Notes: generated by a model from the sequence alone, not told the origin. Shown: positions 12,098-23,917, counted from the stretch's first letter. The stretch: DNA of 64,000 bases from Adineta vaga (GCA_021613535.1 CP075496.1:310001-374000); one strand, 5' to 3'. Translations and numbers: made by a program.

Positions 12098-14094
12098 TAA
12101 TACGGAATAGAGAAAAAGAGAAAAAAAGTGCATAATATGAGGCGGTCGAGGAAAAGAAAACTCTTTATAAATATTTACTTTTGAATAATGAATCCATATG
12201 GAAAGCGAGAGAACAGATGCGATATGCGATCATTTTAGGAAATGGAATAATAAAGCTAAACAGAAAACTAAAATGAAAGTTGTGAAAAGAAATCTTTACT
12301 GATGAGATTCTAAAAATTAACGCGAATTCTAAATCTGAACAACATAAAATCTTCTAAAATGGTTTAAAATAAATGCGTAAACTTCGGATTTTATCCGAAA
12401 GTTATGTGTACTGAAAAAATTGTATGAGATAGAAGTTATAGGGAAATATCAGTGTTTTTTCAATAACTCACCAATGGCTCGGTCAATCAGGCTCATCTTC
12501 GAACTCGACCGACATATTGATGAGATAATGCTGTGTACAAAATTTCATGATAATTGCATTAGTCTTTGAGAAATTATCGTGTAAACGGACGGCCGGCCGG
12601 ACACATTGACCGATTCTAGTAGTGTACTCACTTTTTGAGTACACAAAAAGAAAGTTCATTAAGACCACGTTTTCTATCTATTGAATATACTCTTGTTCCT
12701 ATCACGTTTCATTTGAACTAATCAATAAATGGAAAAATAGAAAACAGATGATTTTATCTAATTATGGAAATGTATTTTCACATCTGTTCTAATTTCTCAG
12801 TTTTTTTGTTTTGTTTTTCGTCTCTCTCCAACATAGAATTACGAATATAGAATTGAAAGAGAATACTCGTTTACTTTAAAGTCACACGATTCATTTTTAC
12901 ACAGTGTTGTATAAAAAAATTTATCAGATAAATGAATGTGATTAAAATGAACAAAAAAATAGTTTGATCTCAGATTGAAAATGACTTATTATCCATTTTC
13001 TACTAGATTACAGAAGATGCAACTATTGACATTCATTCATTTATATATTATATTCCATATTTCAATCTATATAATTGAAAGTAATCTGTTACATGGACAA
13101 GATATACTATGATAACGATGTATAATTATCCTAAATAGCTATCAGGACGCAAGAGACATTTTTATATTAGAACAATGGAGATGACAGGAAATCTCATTCG
13201 TGATGAACGTATTTACTCGAAAACTTCATGAAATTTCAATACTAAAGTGTTTTTATTTCCTTCTCGATGTGAATAATCAATGTTACTAATTTGAAAAAAA
13301 AGTAAGAATACAAACAAAAAGTTTTAGCGAGCTCTAATAATAATAAAAGTATGTTTCTATCAGTAAGAAAGGAAAAAAACGTTTATAAGTATCAATTCAT
13401 TTACTTAATGTTGTTGATACATTTATGTTTTATATTTTTCAAAGTAATGAAGAAAACTAGCAAAAATGAAAATGTTTTTATCCACTTCGTTTGCTTCAGT
13501 GTTGATTCATATAAGAAAAAGAGAGGAGCTGTCAGAATTTAATTTTGTGGGGATTTATTCTTCGTTCGTGTTCTACATGTTTTTACAAACACAATGTATT
13601 TTACAAATGATTCATTGTAATTCTATTCAATGTTGTCGAAAATTATGTAAAAAGATTTGCACATCAATTTTAACTATCACCTGTTCCATTTCAACGAACA
13701 ATTCATGATATTCGAATAACTGGAAAAGATTATCAAAAAAGAAAATATTTTATGAACCGTTATTTCGACGAATTCAATTTCATAGCGTTGTTGTTCAACA
13801 TACATAAGTAACAAGCCAGTTTTTCTAGAAAAATATCTTAATTTATGTGTTCTGTTTTCTAATTATACAGTAGAATGAAATGTTACCATTTATTTATTAT
13901 TGTACATCAATAAGAAAAGAATTGTAATTCTATTAGTTATTGTTTTGATTTAACTTTTCTTAGTAGAAAAAATTATATTTTTTGAAATCAATATAATTAA
14001 ATATTTCACTATTAATTTATTAATTAATTGTAAAATAATCATATGTAAATAGAAAAAAAGAATTGAATTATATTCCTGATCGAATCCTTATTAT
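12098..14094. other. Intergenic stretch, mostly AT-rich
   Basis: No supported gene. A 12.4-12.7 kb block (GACGGCCGGCCGGACA at about 12,588) has unusual GC content for this window and ends near a 9-bp stem hairpin. On the plus strand near 13,680-13,810 a short frame beginning PVPFQRTIHDIRITG looks protein-like but has no start or recognisable family and may be a gene remnant. Confidence 0.4.
12622..12644. repeat. 9-bp stem hairpin
   Basis: GTGTACTCA at 12622-12630 and TGAGTACAC at 12636-12644 are exact reverse complements with a 5-base loop. The hairpin stands at the edge of the GC-richer block, possibly at the end of a worn mobile element. Confidence 0.5.
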
Positions 14095-15216
14095 TCATGC
14101 AATATATCCAGCACAATTGCCTTTGCCAAGTTGACAAGCTTCTTTTGATGCATCAGATTGAATACATTTTGCTTGAGATTGATCACACGATACGACAGAA
14201 CCGATACACCATGGTAATAAGGGAAATTTTATACATTGACATGCTGCTTTAAGTGGTGCAGGAAAGGAAATTGAACAACCACCATTTTTATATTCACAAC
14301 TACATTTATTTGGTGATGATAGATTCTTTGTAGAAATAGGAATAGAAGATGAAGGATTAGCCAAAGTTAAACCCATTGAATTCGCTACGTTTTTCAATGC
14401 TGCAACTCGATTTGTCAATATTCCATGAACACCCATGTTAATATAATCTTCCATTGATGAATCCAAATCAACAGTCCATATAATAGTTAAACCATTTTCA
14501 CTTGTTGTTCTACCAGCAATACTCGCTGTAAGAGCAGAATTAAAAACTTTTGGTAAACAACCACTAGTACCAGTTGAATAGATACGATTCGTTGTTAAAC
14601 GAGAAAGCATACTTATAACATCATAATATTCATTACCTTCTTCATCAAATGTAAAAAAATAACGATCTTTATATGCTGAATTCGTTGCTGTTAGAACTGC
14701 TGCTTGAATATAATCATATGAAGCTATTTTGGCCGCTGAGATAAGAACTTTTCCTTGAAAGCCTTTAGCCATTAAATTACTATCTACAAATGGAATAATA
14801 GCTTCACCAGCTTTCTTCAGTCGACTTCCCCATGCTGGATCAACTTTCGAATCAATATACAAAAGAGCAACAGTATTCAATGTTGCAATATATTGAAGAT
14901 GATTTACAGCATCATTGCTACCTGCAGATCCGTCACATTGATCACCATCAAGAGCCTTACAGATATGATCATTGGTCAAAGCACATATACAATCACATGG
15001 AGATCCATGAGAAACAGTAGTAGGATTTCCATCATTGTTAAATCGAATATCAGTTTCAAGTGCATTAGCACCTTGTGATAATGCCCAATCTACGGCTGCT
15101 TTTGTATTTGTCATATGTGCGATAATATAGAATGGATCTTGAGTTTTGGCTGTTTGTACTACGAAGAGAATCGATAATTGTAGTGAAATCACAAGATAAA
15201 ATCTTCGATAATTCAT
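14095..15216 (-). CDS. Secreted sphingomyelinase D / phospholipase D-like (GDPD-fold) enzyme
   Basis: Single exon of 373 residues. A signal peptide (about residues 1-25) precedes a TIM-barrel enzyme of the SMase D/PLD family. Visible active-site motifs are IIAHM (catalytic His), NALETDIRF (metal-binding Glu and Asp) and VSHGSPCDC (second catalytic His and the disulfide loop). Known family members cleave the headgroup of sphingomyelin or lysophospholipids, forming cyclic phosphates. The C-terminal ~75 residues form a Cys-rich tail (about ten Cys) that is not part of the barrel and may be an adhesion or stabilising module. The family is best known from spider venoms but also occurs in bacteria, fungi and other animals; nothing here shows that this copy is a toxin. 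Substrate is inferred. Confidence 0.85.
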   Translation of the reverse strand: MNYRRFYLVISLQLSILFVVQTAKTQDPFYIIAHMTNTKAAVDWALSQGANALETDIRFNNDGNPTTVSHGSPCDCICALTNDHICKALDGDQCDGSAGSNDAVNHLQYIATLNTVALLYIDSKVDPAWGSRLKKAGEAIIPFVDSNLMAKGFQGKVLISAAKIASYDYIQAAVLTATNSAYKDRYFFTFDEEGNEYYDVISMLSRLTTNRIYSTGTSGCLPKVFNSALTASIAGRTTSENGLTIIWTVDLDSSMEDYINMGVHGILTNRVAALKNVANSMGLTLANPSSSIPISTKNLSSPNKCSCEYKNGGCSISFPAPLKAACQCIKFPLLPWCIGSVVSCDQSQAKCIQSDASKEACQLGKGNCAGYIA

Positions 15217-16254
15217 TATAATGGATTAATTAAATTTTAAACGAGAAATATAAGAAAAATATATTTCCAAGCTGAATAATCAAATTGATCTTACTTGAAT
15301 GAGTGAATGAAGGATATATATATATACAATTATATTAAACGACGACAATTATCCCACGAAAAACAAAATTATTCATCGTCAACTAATCTGCGTTTGTATT
15401 GTTAATTATAGAGATAAATGACGTTGATATTTTCATTTATTTTTAGTCATATAGGTGAATACGTATAAAAATTGTTAATAAAAAAAGGAAAATTTTGTAG
15501 AATATTACATACAGGATTAATTTATATACTTTTACTATTATTATCATCATTAAATATAAAGTTTAAAAAAATCATATCAACGTTGTAAGAAAAGACTTTA
15601 TTTTATTATTCTATTTATAGCACGAAATCGACCTTTGCATTGAACACATCAAATCGTCTTTTAGATTTTCATAATATTTCTTCTAGTTATTGTGTGGGTT
15701 CTTATTCATGACGTCATCTCATAAATATTTCATTGGATCTTCAGTTTTATGTCTAAAATGACGTGTAGGTAAGAACGAAAAAAAGAAGCGTATTTTGAAT
15801 ACAAAATCTTGTGATAGTTATTTACTAAATTCCTCATGATTGAGGGTGTGGATGTTTAAGAAAAGAAAAATACTCTCACTTCTCTTCAATGATAAAATTA
15901 GAAAGAAGATCATTCAATAGTTAATTATAGAAACAAGAAAAAATGCTTCATTTTTTGATCTATTTTCTTTCTTTTGAATAATAATTAATTACTGGAAAGC
16001 AGGAAGAACAATATGAATCTTTTTCTAATGATCTATTCTAAAAATAAATTCTTCTTTTCTCCCTGTCGTTCATTGATTCATTGAATGTTCTTAAATTACA
16101 TGTCTGTTGTCACTTTCTATCTGTTAATTTTCATGAAAATCTTTTCTCTTATCATCCCTTCAGTGCTTGTCTTAGGTATTTACGTCATTGACAAATTTAA
16201 AAATAACCTATGATTTCTTTCACATTTATTTAAAATTTCCCCGCATTATATCAA
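15217..16254. other. Divergent intergenic region
   Basis: About 1 kb between the divergently transcribed SMase D-like gene and the GPCR gene; it should contain both promoters. There is a TA-rich tract (about 15,315-15,330) and a single TGTGGG-like half-hairpin at about 15,843-15,857 (GAGGGTGTGGATG). No exon recognised. Confidence 0.5.
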
Positions 16255-17214
16255 ATGTCGACATCAGAATTTCTCTACTTTTTTCAACAAAATCTATTTA
16301 AATATGGTGGTCCTATACTCATAGCTATTGGTACACTAAGTTCCATAATCAATCTAATAGTATTTACACAAAAAACTCTACGAAAAAATCCATGTACAAT
16401 ATGTTTAATCATTGTTAATAGTATTAATCTTATTTATTTTTACGTCGGTCTTCTTTTTACAGTACTTGCATCTGGTTATGGTATTGATCCAAGTGCAAAT
16501 AACATAATCTTTTGTCGATTTCGTTATTATATAGCTTTCCTTCTTGCATGTTGGGAATCATCTTGTCTCATTTTAGCTTCTATTGATCGAACATTAGTCA
16601 CTTCACCAAATGCTTCAACAAGAAAACTTAGTACACGTCGATTGATTGTTATAACTATCATTGTTATATGTTTATTTTGGGCAATTTTTCATGTTCACGC
16701 ATTAATTCATATGCAAATTCTTCAATATGGACCTGATTATTTCATTTGTTATTATGAATCAGGTTCATATACAACATTTGTTACTTATTATTCACTTTTA
16801 ATCAATGGTCTATTTCCACCTATTCTCATGCTCATTTTTGGATATTGGACAGTGAGAAATATTCGTGAAATTCGTCGTGCAACACGGCATTCTGGCACAA
16901 TTAATTCAATTGTTGTTGTTGCAATTAGTAGACCACAAATACTTCAATCAAAAGATCAACAATTGGTTCGAATATTACTTGTAGAACTTATCACTTATAT
17001 TCTATACAAATGTCCAATTACAATCTGCTATATTTATCAAGAAATTACACATCATATTGAAAAAACTGTAGAACAACAATTGATTGAACAATATATTTTA
17101 TCATTAACATTTTTCATATATTTTATCGAGAATAGTATTACTTGTTATGCAAATATTTTGGTATCAAAAACTTTTCGTTCAGAACTAAAACGTATTTTAT
17201 TCAATGTTCGTTAA
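16255..17214 (+). CDS. Rhodopsin-like GPCR, FMRFamide-receptor-like
   Basis: Single exon of 319 residues with seven hydrophobic segments. Landmarks are a TM1 GTLSSIINLIVF region, a conserved KNPC start of TM2, a Cys at the top of TM3 (IFCRFRYY), and an SIDR motif in the DRY position at the end of TM3. TM6 (ELITYILYKCPITICYIY) and TM7 follow. This is the short bdelloid type with almost no extracellular N-terminus or cytoplasmic tail. The ligand is probably a peptide but cannot be read from sequence. It is a distant paralogue of the two GPCRs at 49.8-56.0 kb. A TGTGGG hairpin lies 85 bp past the stop. Confidence 0.85.
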   Translation: MSTSEFLYFFQQNLFKYGGPILIAIGTLSSIINLIVFTQKTLRKNPCTICLIIVNSINLIYFYVGLLFTVLASGYGIDPSANNIIFCRFRYYIAFLLACWESSCLILASIDRTLVTSPNASTRKLSTRRLIVITIIVICLFWAIFHVHALIHMQILQYGPDYFICYYESGSYTTFVTYYSLLINGLFPPILMLIFGYWTVRNIREIRRATRHSGTINSIVVVAISRPQILQSKDQQLVRILLVELITYILYKCPITICYIYQEITHHIEKTVEQQLIEQYILSLTFFIYFIENSITCYANILVSKTFRSELKRILFNVR

Positions 17215-17298
17215 ATGTGTCGTTATCCACAATATTAACTATATGATTTATATTTCAATAAGAAAACAGTTGTAATTAAATAAAAATCGATATTGAAA

Positions 17299-17340
17299 GT
17301 GGGTGTGGGTGATAATAGTAGGTCACTCCCACACCCATAC
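17299..17340. repeat. TGTGGG hairpin
   Basis: GTGGGTGTGGGTGA pairs with TCACTCCCACACCCA around an ATAATAGTAGG loop. It lies 85 bp after the GPCR stop codon. The stem is built from the bdelloid telomere unit, and the loop resembles that of the hairpin at 22,970-23,005. Confidence 0.75.
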
Positions 17341-18034
17341 AACACCCTCAATATAGTTACGAATCTGATATAATTTTTTAACCAAAGCGTGGTTTTCTAT
17401 CTAAATTTTGCCCGAAAAAAGTCTCAAAATGCGAGAAAAACTGCATTCAGAAACCACGTTGCCTATAGATATGTCTCAAATGACAAGTCGTTTTGAGGTT
17501 TCCTATATGCCTGGCCTTGTAGCTTGTCAAAAGGACTATCAAATGGTAAAAATCTATTCTATATAGTTATCAATATCATTCAGCTATTGTGCAAATACTA
17601 ATGTTTGTATTTATCATATGCTTCTTATAGATTTATAAAGTTGCTTACGAATGTAATCCTGATAGAGAGAAATATAAAAATTTATTGAAAAACGTGTCAT
17701 CGAAAATCGTACTCATCAAAAAGATTTTTCATGGTAATTTTGATGCGCACACATTTCAGCATGACTCATCTCTGTCATACACTTTTTACAGTACACATAA
17801 TCTCTCGGATAAAATTCGAACTTTCCAGATTTATTTTATTTCGATAGTAGACAAGTTAATTCATTAATCAATAATTGTTTTAGAGAGAAAACAGACAAAT
17901 CGTGTTTAAAAAAATGCTTGCATCCCAAACGAGTATCAAGAGTCTTTTATTTGTACCAGAAAAAAATAAGTAGGTCTATTGAGAAGTTTCTTCTCTTGAA
18001 ATAGAATAAATTAGGTGCTGGTAAAGCGCATGAA
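17341..18034. other. Intergenic, no gene recognised
   Basis: Lies between the GPCR (plus) and the 3' end of the ART-PARP gene (minus), that is, between convergent genes. A small plus-strand frame at 17685-17867 has no family features. Confidence 0.45.
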
Positions 18035-19524
18035 TTATACTTTGTACGTTATTTTCACATGTGGCAAAGCCTGTCCATACCGATATATAATAAACTCATC
18101 AGAGTTTGGTTGTGCGGTGAAAATACCATGAATTGAATGGTAATTATGAGGTGCAGAGGTCAGATTAATATCTGGAGCTGAACATTGTTTTACATTGCCT
18201 AGCAAAACTTTCGTTTGATATAATACACGTTGATTGTCCTTTTCAAGATTGGGAAATGTATTTGAATGTTCATTCTTTGGATTTTGACTAAAGTATGCTC
18301 CATTCCCTAAGGAAAAATTATAAATCTAGTATGAAGGAATAAATATGTACATGATAATTAGATATTGCAAAATAAAATTATTATGGCAAGATATTCATAT
18401 AAGGGTTAATGATAAATGAAATCTCTTTTTCGACGTTTACGACTCTATGCACATATGAGAATCAAAGCTTTGAAGATATTCTTATCGAAATATTTTTTCT
18501 TTGTTAAAAACAGTTTGCTTCAGTCTAAATCATTGAGATCTTCAATATAAGTCAATCAATATTTATTTAATCTATACGAAAACATTTGTGTGATGTTTAA
18601 TTCGACAATTTTCAGCTTCAGATAGGTCATTTTTAGCAAAGAACATATTGACTATTAGTGTAATCTAGATTTTAATAATGATTACTTTCACGTTGTGTTA
18701 GTATTTGTAACGTTATTGTCACACCCATTCTTTTTAATTCTTTTTCTGATCTTACTATCATCTGTATCTTTTTCACGTCTGTTTGTCCTATTCGTATTTT
18801 TCTTTTCATTGCGTATATATAATGCTATTCTTGAGGAGAGGAAGTAAAGGGAAACTTAGTTTCATTAGCAATAAAGTTTGTCCACATCTGGCTTACTTTT
18901 GATTATACTACTATCACTAAGAGTATCGATCAAAATATTATTCGTGTACATTTATCTTATAAGACAGTATCTCTAGACGTTTTTCATATTCTAACAACGT
19001 TATCTTAAACGTTTGAAAACGACTGTACTCTGGTCTCGTAAGATACAAATTTTCATCGTATTTTACTGTAGTTCATTATACCGAAGAAGGAAATTTATGT
19101 AACGAAATAAGTGAAAAGCATTACATCCTTATTTTTGTCCATATTTTGCATTCTGTCCTTATAATTCTTTATTCGTTTCTCCTTTGATGGAAGAGTATAT
19201 AAGTGACTTTTTTGTATGAGAACGATGCGACATATGGTATGAAGAAATAAAGGAAAGTGTAGCACCACACGATCAGCGCTAGTGTCTCTTCTATCTAAAA
19301 TCGTCAATTTAGTGTGCATTGGCAACGTTGGAATATTGCATCATATATTTCACGATATCCTAGTTTATGATCTAGATTGCTACGAAAAGAATTTCTTACC
19401 CCAGTTTCCTTGTCGATAATTCTTTTTATCAAAACCAAAGTCAGCAATTTGGTCAATATCTGCTCCTATAAGAAAATTAATGAATAAATATAAAAGATAA
19501 TCAGATAATTTAATGCGAAGTTTT

Positions 19525-19556
<32 letters not shown>

Positions 19557-22544
19557 GTATTAGTTTACCTATTGTACCGTGATATAGCAGCATTTCATTT
19601 CCGTTTGCTATTGCTGAGTCTTTTTGAATGAATTTTTTAGCTTCTTCATATATTGCTTCCAATGCAGTATTCTTGATTTGTTCAACAGACACAACCTGCA
19701 CAGAATCTGGCGCATAACATGTTCGCATGCGTTGTTCTATTTGACGGTAAATATTGTCTGTTTTTGATAACGCTGTCAGTTCAGCTTTTGCTGGAGCAAC
19801 TACACACGGTGGTACAGGTATAAAAGTTTGAGTAAGTTGTGTCCATCCGCGAGTTATCATCTTCTTTGCTCTTTCGCCAACAAGTTTTCCAGCTGGTTCA
19901 TCATTAATTTCCGCCAACAAACAATAAGAACGTTTTTTAATATTATTCACAATTTTTTCTAGAGTTATGTCATATGGAGACTGAGTAATATCAATGCGCA
20001 TTCCCAAATGTCTTGTGTGATCTTTTTCCACATATAAATTATTTACATCAAAATCAATGCGTTCATAATGAATTGTGCCTACATGTGGTGTGATCAAGTC
20101 AACTATGAAAGGACCTGTCTTGGTATTTTGATCGATTACTAATACATATCGCCATTGATCTCTATGAACGCGAACTGCTATCTGTAGTTTTCCCAGTTCA
20201 GTGACGATTTCATTAACGTCAGACAAGCCATGCGTAGGCAAATAACAATCTAAATCAGCTGGAACTATTTCCGGATGTAAATGTGGTATGGATCCGTTGT
20301 ATACAATCCATTGATCCATAGGCACATTCTTAGGGTACGCTGTGTAACCTCCAACAACCCAGTCCCTTATAAATCCGCCATAAAGTTTACAATCAAATTT
20401 GCAAATCAACAACCAGGCAACAGTGAGCATTCTCTCTTCTCTACTGCCTTTCTGAATTTGTACTTGGTTGAACGGCATTTGTTTGCTATTAGCGATTTGA
20501 GTAATACGTCTTTCGATGTCTTCATAAATATTTTTTGATGCGTGTCCTGTTTTTGATGTCGGGCTAGGTACAAGTATTCTTGGTGGAAGAGCTAAAATTA
20601 AGAACAGTGTACAAATTACAAAACACTAGCAAAACGAGTTTTCATAGGAAAACATTAAAATATAGTGCTTTCTAAATAAATAAAAAATAGCAATGCAATT
20701 ATTCGATAAAGAAACAACATGGGTTCAAATATGTCAAAAATGAATAGCCTATTTGGGTTATCGGAATTTCAGCAATAAAACTTTCGCCAATCGGACATTC
20801 GCACATGGCGAAAGTCTGTACTGCGACATGCATGCTACCCTCAAGTCCACTGTCTATAGATATAGACTACAATTTTCTTGAGAATGTCGATGTGAAAATT
20901 TGTGCGTATTATTGTAACCATATATCTTTTTTTATATTCTCATTCATATCCACACTGTTGAAAGTTGAACCTATTGTTGCAATACGTTTTGCACTATTTC
21001 AAAATATTTTCTTAGGATTATTTTTACCTGCACTAATCTGAATAGCTTCGGCTTTGATGTTGAGAGATTTCTTTTTCCAATTGAGACTTGCATCGAGGTC
21101 ACCTTTCATCGCAGCCATCTGACCCAAGTCATCGTATAAATCGACAAGCAGATGATCATTTGGTGAAAGTTCATCTATCATACGCTGATAGTACTTTTCG
21201 GCTAGATCAAATTTACCCATTTTCCATAAGACTCTTCCAAATAATTGAAGTGTAGCTTTCTTATTTCCATAATCATTTTTCATGTGCTCAATGACTTCTT
21301 TTAAATCATTCTCTTGATCACTGCATAATGTTACTTGAATGTTCCAAATGCCGTTGCTTCCTTGACGAATTTTGTTAAGACGAAAAATCGAACCGAACAT
21401 GAACAACACTTCAAATTCATGTTTGAATGGACTATGAGAGGATACATTAGCAAATGGCTTGCTTGCGACATTATTTGGATTTGCCTCAATCTCAAACAAG
21501 ACTCGTTCTAGATCATGTGGAATACTACTGCCAGTCGAAAATAACAAAGCTTGTTTAGGATCGACGCTTGTAGATAGAAAAGAGTTCATCGATATGAGTT
21601 GATTTACTGACTGCTGTAAAGTTTTCAGTTCATCTTTCGACACCAACTGACCTCGATAGACGCGAATGGTATGCGAACACTGATTTTCTTTCAACTGTTG
21701 ATAAATATCACGGCAGAATGATCGAAGAAGAAAAAGTATATGGATGTCCTGTACACGAAAAGCTTTGTTTAATATTTTATACAGGAAACATTCACGAGTA
21801 TACCATTGTAATGCCTTGGTAGGCGAATAACTCTGCTCATATTCGGCTAATATGCTTAACTCCAAATCGTTTCCTTTATACTGAGTTTTACAAAGATCAA
21901 TCAACTCTTTTTTATCTTTTTCAGTAACCTTCAATCTGAGCAAGACATCCATGAGCACTTGCCAATGAACGAACTGACCATTTAGACTGACTGCTGACTT
22001 GTCTTTTTTTGTTTTATCAAAGAAAAAGATTTCGAACGACAGAAAATTTGCCAATTTCAGTCGATTCTGTTGATCAGCTGTTACTTGGGAAACAAGAACA
22101 CTTAGCTCAGTTATAACTGCTTTTACCTGAAAAAAAGTATGAAAAATTGATATCATAGATTATATGTCAAACTTTGTAGAACTTTTTAGCCCAAGTATTA
22201 TGCAAAGTTTCGTCCATACAATACACATAAATATCCGAAATTTGTGGAATATGATGAATGCGCGGTATTTCATGCTGACCCAAACTACCACTTATAATAA
22301 GTACCAGATAATAGCCTGGAGTGACCTGCTTGATATAGTTGCGAAACTCATCTGGATCATCGAATGTCTTGAGATAATTGATGGCTGCACGAAGTTTTTT
22401 CTGTGTCTCTTGATTATCCTTGGTTTTATAAACATTCAAATCTAACCAAATAAGACTAAATGCTTCAAGATTTTTGTCAGCAGTGCCAAATCCAGTTTTT
22501 GAGACAACTGACTTAGCCATAATCGTTGAATCAGATTGTTGCAA
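18035..22544 (-). CDS. Multidomain ART-TPR-nucleotidyltransferase-PARP protein
   Basis: Five exons (22544-22173, 22126-21028, 20591-19569, 19465-19400, 18306-18035) total 2,832 nt, giving 943 residues with all phases agreeing. In order: an N-terminal domain typical of rotifer ART proteins (about 1-125); an arginine-type ART (VYRGQ, NSFLSTS, then KHEFEVLF as ExE, so R-S-E is intact); TPR helices (WKMGKFDLAEKYYQRM and a second repeat); a nucleotidyltransferase-like domain with LYGGFIRDW and a DLDCYLP acidic pair, as in CCA/poly(A) polymerases; and a C-terminal PARP catalytic domain with YHGT, GNGAYFS and EFIIYR, the H-Y-E triad. Two different ADP-ribosyl transfer domains thus flank a nucleotidyltransferase. 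The 434-bp intron between exons 2 and 3 is unusually long and contains no second start, so two separate genes (ART-TPR and NTase-PARP) remain possible. Role unknown; defence or DNA-damage response is inference. Confidence 0.7.
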
Positions 22545-22900
22545 GCGGCAAACGAATTATTTCCCGATAAACTTACTGTGAAATGTATTTGGCAAATACC
22601 AACAAATCTGAAATATATATATGGGTTCCTTATCTAGTGCAAATATTCTGTTCTTCGCGAAAAAAAGATTTAGAAAACATAAAGTCTTTTTTTTTATTTG
22701 CTTACAGCTACTTGAGTTTACGCACTTCACTGATACAGGTTCGTTGAAAAGGAATGCAAAAACAAAAGGTCTTATTTTATATAATGTATCATAAAGTGAT
22801 TTTGAGATTCAAGAACTCCAACCTAAGATTAGCTTCTTTTAAATTGTATAAAGAAATGTCTTGATGGTAGGGTGAATGTACAATGTCTCAGAGAAAGAAG

Positions 22901-23009
22901 ATGTGGGTGAGAGTATTCTGTTATACGTGACTCACACCCATATCCACACCCACACCCACACCCTCAAGATGTGAATGTGGGTGATAGTAGTATGTCACAC
23001 CCACACACC
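22901..23009. repeat. Two tandem TGTGGG hairpins
   Basis: The first hairpin (22,901-22,964) pairs ATGTGGGTGAG with CTCACACCCATATCC and continues into CACACCCACACCCTCAAG. The second (22,970-23,009) pairs GTGGGTGA with TCACACCCAC around a TAGTAGTATG loop. They sit between two minus-strand genes, and the second one supplies the last codons of the multipass protein at 22995. Confidence 0.75.
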
Positions 23010-23753
23010 AAAAGAGAAAAGTAAATTGTTAGATGATAATAAATTTCTTTTTCTTTTAATATACAATAAATATAAATAAAAAGGTATTGCAAATATAAAT
23101 GATAAAATGAATGCTTTGATAAATTGAATATTTTCAATATCTTGTAAATTCAATTGATCATCATAAAAATATGTAAATATATTCATTTGAAATAAACAAA
23201 TTGTAATAAAAGGTATTTTAAAACTTAAATTATATTTTGAATAACAAAATGATATGATAAGAATTGTTGTTAATGGTAAAGATATATTATAAGTAAATAA
23301 AAGATAATTATATGAACTTTCTAAATACCAATATAATGAATGAAAGAAATAAGGAATTAAATATAAAACACAAATCATATCTTGTTGAAATAAAGTTAAA
23401 ATAAAAATGAAAAATGCAATTAAATGATGTAAAAATGTATTAAAACTAAGTAAAAATTTATTTGTATAAATCATTTCTATAAAATATAATATACTATTAC
23501 TTATTAAAACAAAATTAAATTGAAAAATAGCTAAATGTTTAGAATATTGAGTTGATGGAAGAATTTTTTTTACTTTTATACAATAACAAATACAAATTAG
23601 AATTTCAATAAACCAAAATTGATTGAAAATATAATAAATATTTGGAATAAAACCATCTAAATCTTTAGATATTTCAATCCATATAAAGAATAGTTTGAAA
23701 TAGAAATAACTTCTTTCAAATATCATCGATATTTCTTCATAGATATTCATCAA
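22995..23753 (-). CDS. Multipass membrane protein, unrecognised
   Basis: Single exon of 252 residues, very rich in Phe, Ile, Tyr and Leu, with about seven hydrophobic segments; a short cytoplasmic-type basic loop (YIKRKRN) is near the end. A FLHHLIAFFIF motif in one helix recalls the His pairs of TLC-type proteins, but I would not assign the family on that. The last residues (FGVWV) are encoded inside a TGTGGG hairpin, so the C-terminus is probably acquired or extended through the repeat. Expression and function unknown. Confidence 0.55.
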   Translation of the reverse strand: MMNIYEEISMIFERSYFYFKLFFIWIEISKDLDGFIPNIYYIFNQFWFIEILICICYCIKVKKILPSTQYSKHLAIFQFNFVLISNSILYFIEMIYTNKFLLSFNTFLHHLIAFFIFILTLFQQDMICVLYLIPYFFHSLYWYLESSYNYLLFTYNISLPLTTILIISFCYSKYNLSFKIPFITICLFQMNIFTYFYDDQLNLQDIENIQFIKAFILSFIFAIPFYLYLLYIKRKRNLLSSNNLLFSFGVWV

Positions 23754-23917
23754 ATAAATCTAAAAAAACAAAAGAATTAAAATATCATAATGATTGTAGA
23801 GAGAGTAAATGAAATCATTTTATTGATTAAATAGAAAGAAACAAAGAAAAATAACTACAATAAAATATAATTTTAAATCTTTTCTTTGTTTTTTTTAGTC
23901 ATTTAGTAAATTCTATA

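Noticed and set aside
13351-13708. Small plus-strand frames MFLSVRKEKN and MKMFLSTSFA
   Set aside because: Low-complexity and overlapping each other in different frames, without homology-like patterns.
19526-19556. CA/TA tract as a possible regulatory element
   Set aside because: It is a simple microsatellite inside a small intron of the ART-PARP gene.
20805-21041. Plus-strand frame in the long intron of the ART-PARP gene
   Set aside because: No domain, overlaps an exon on the other strand and is AT-rich; probably chance.
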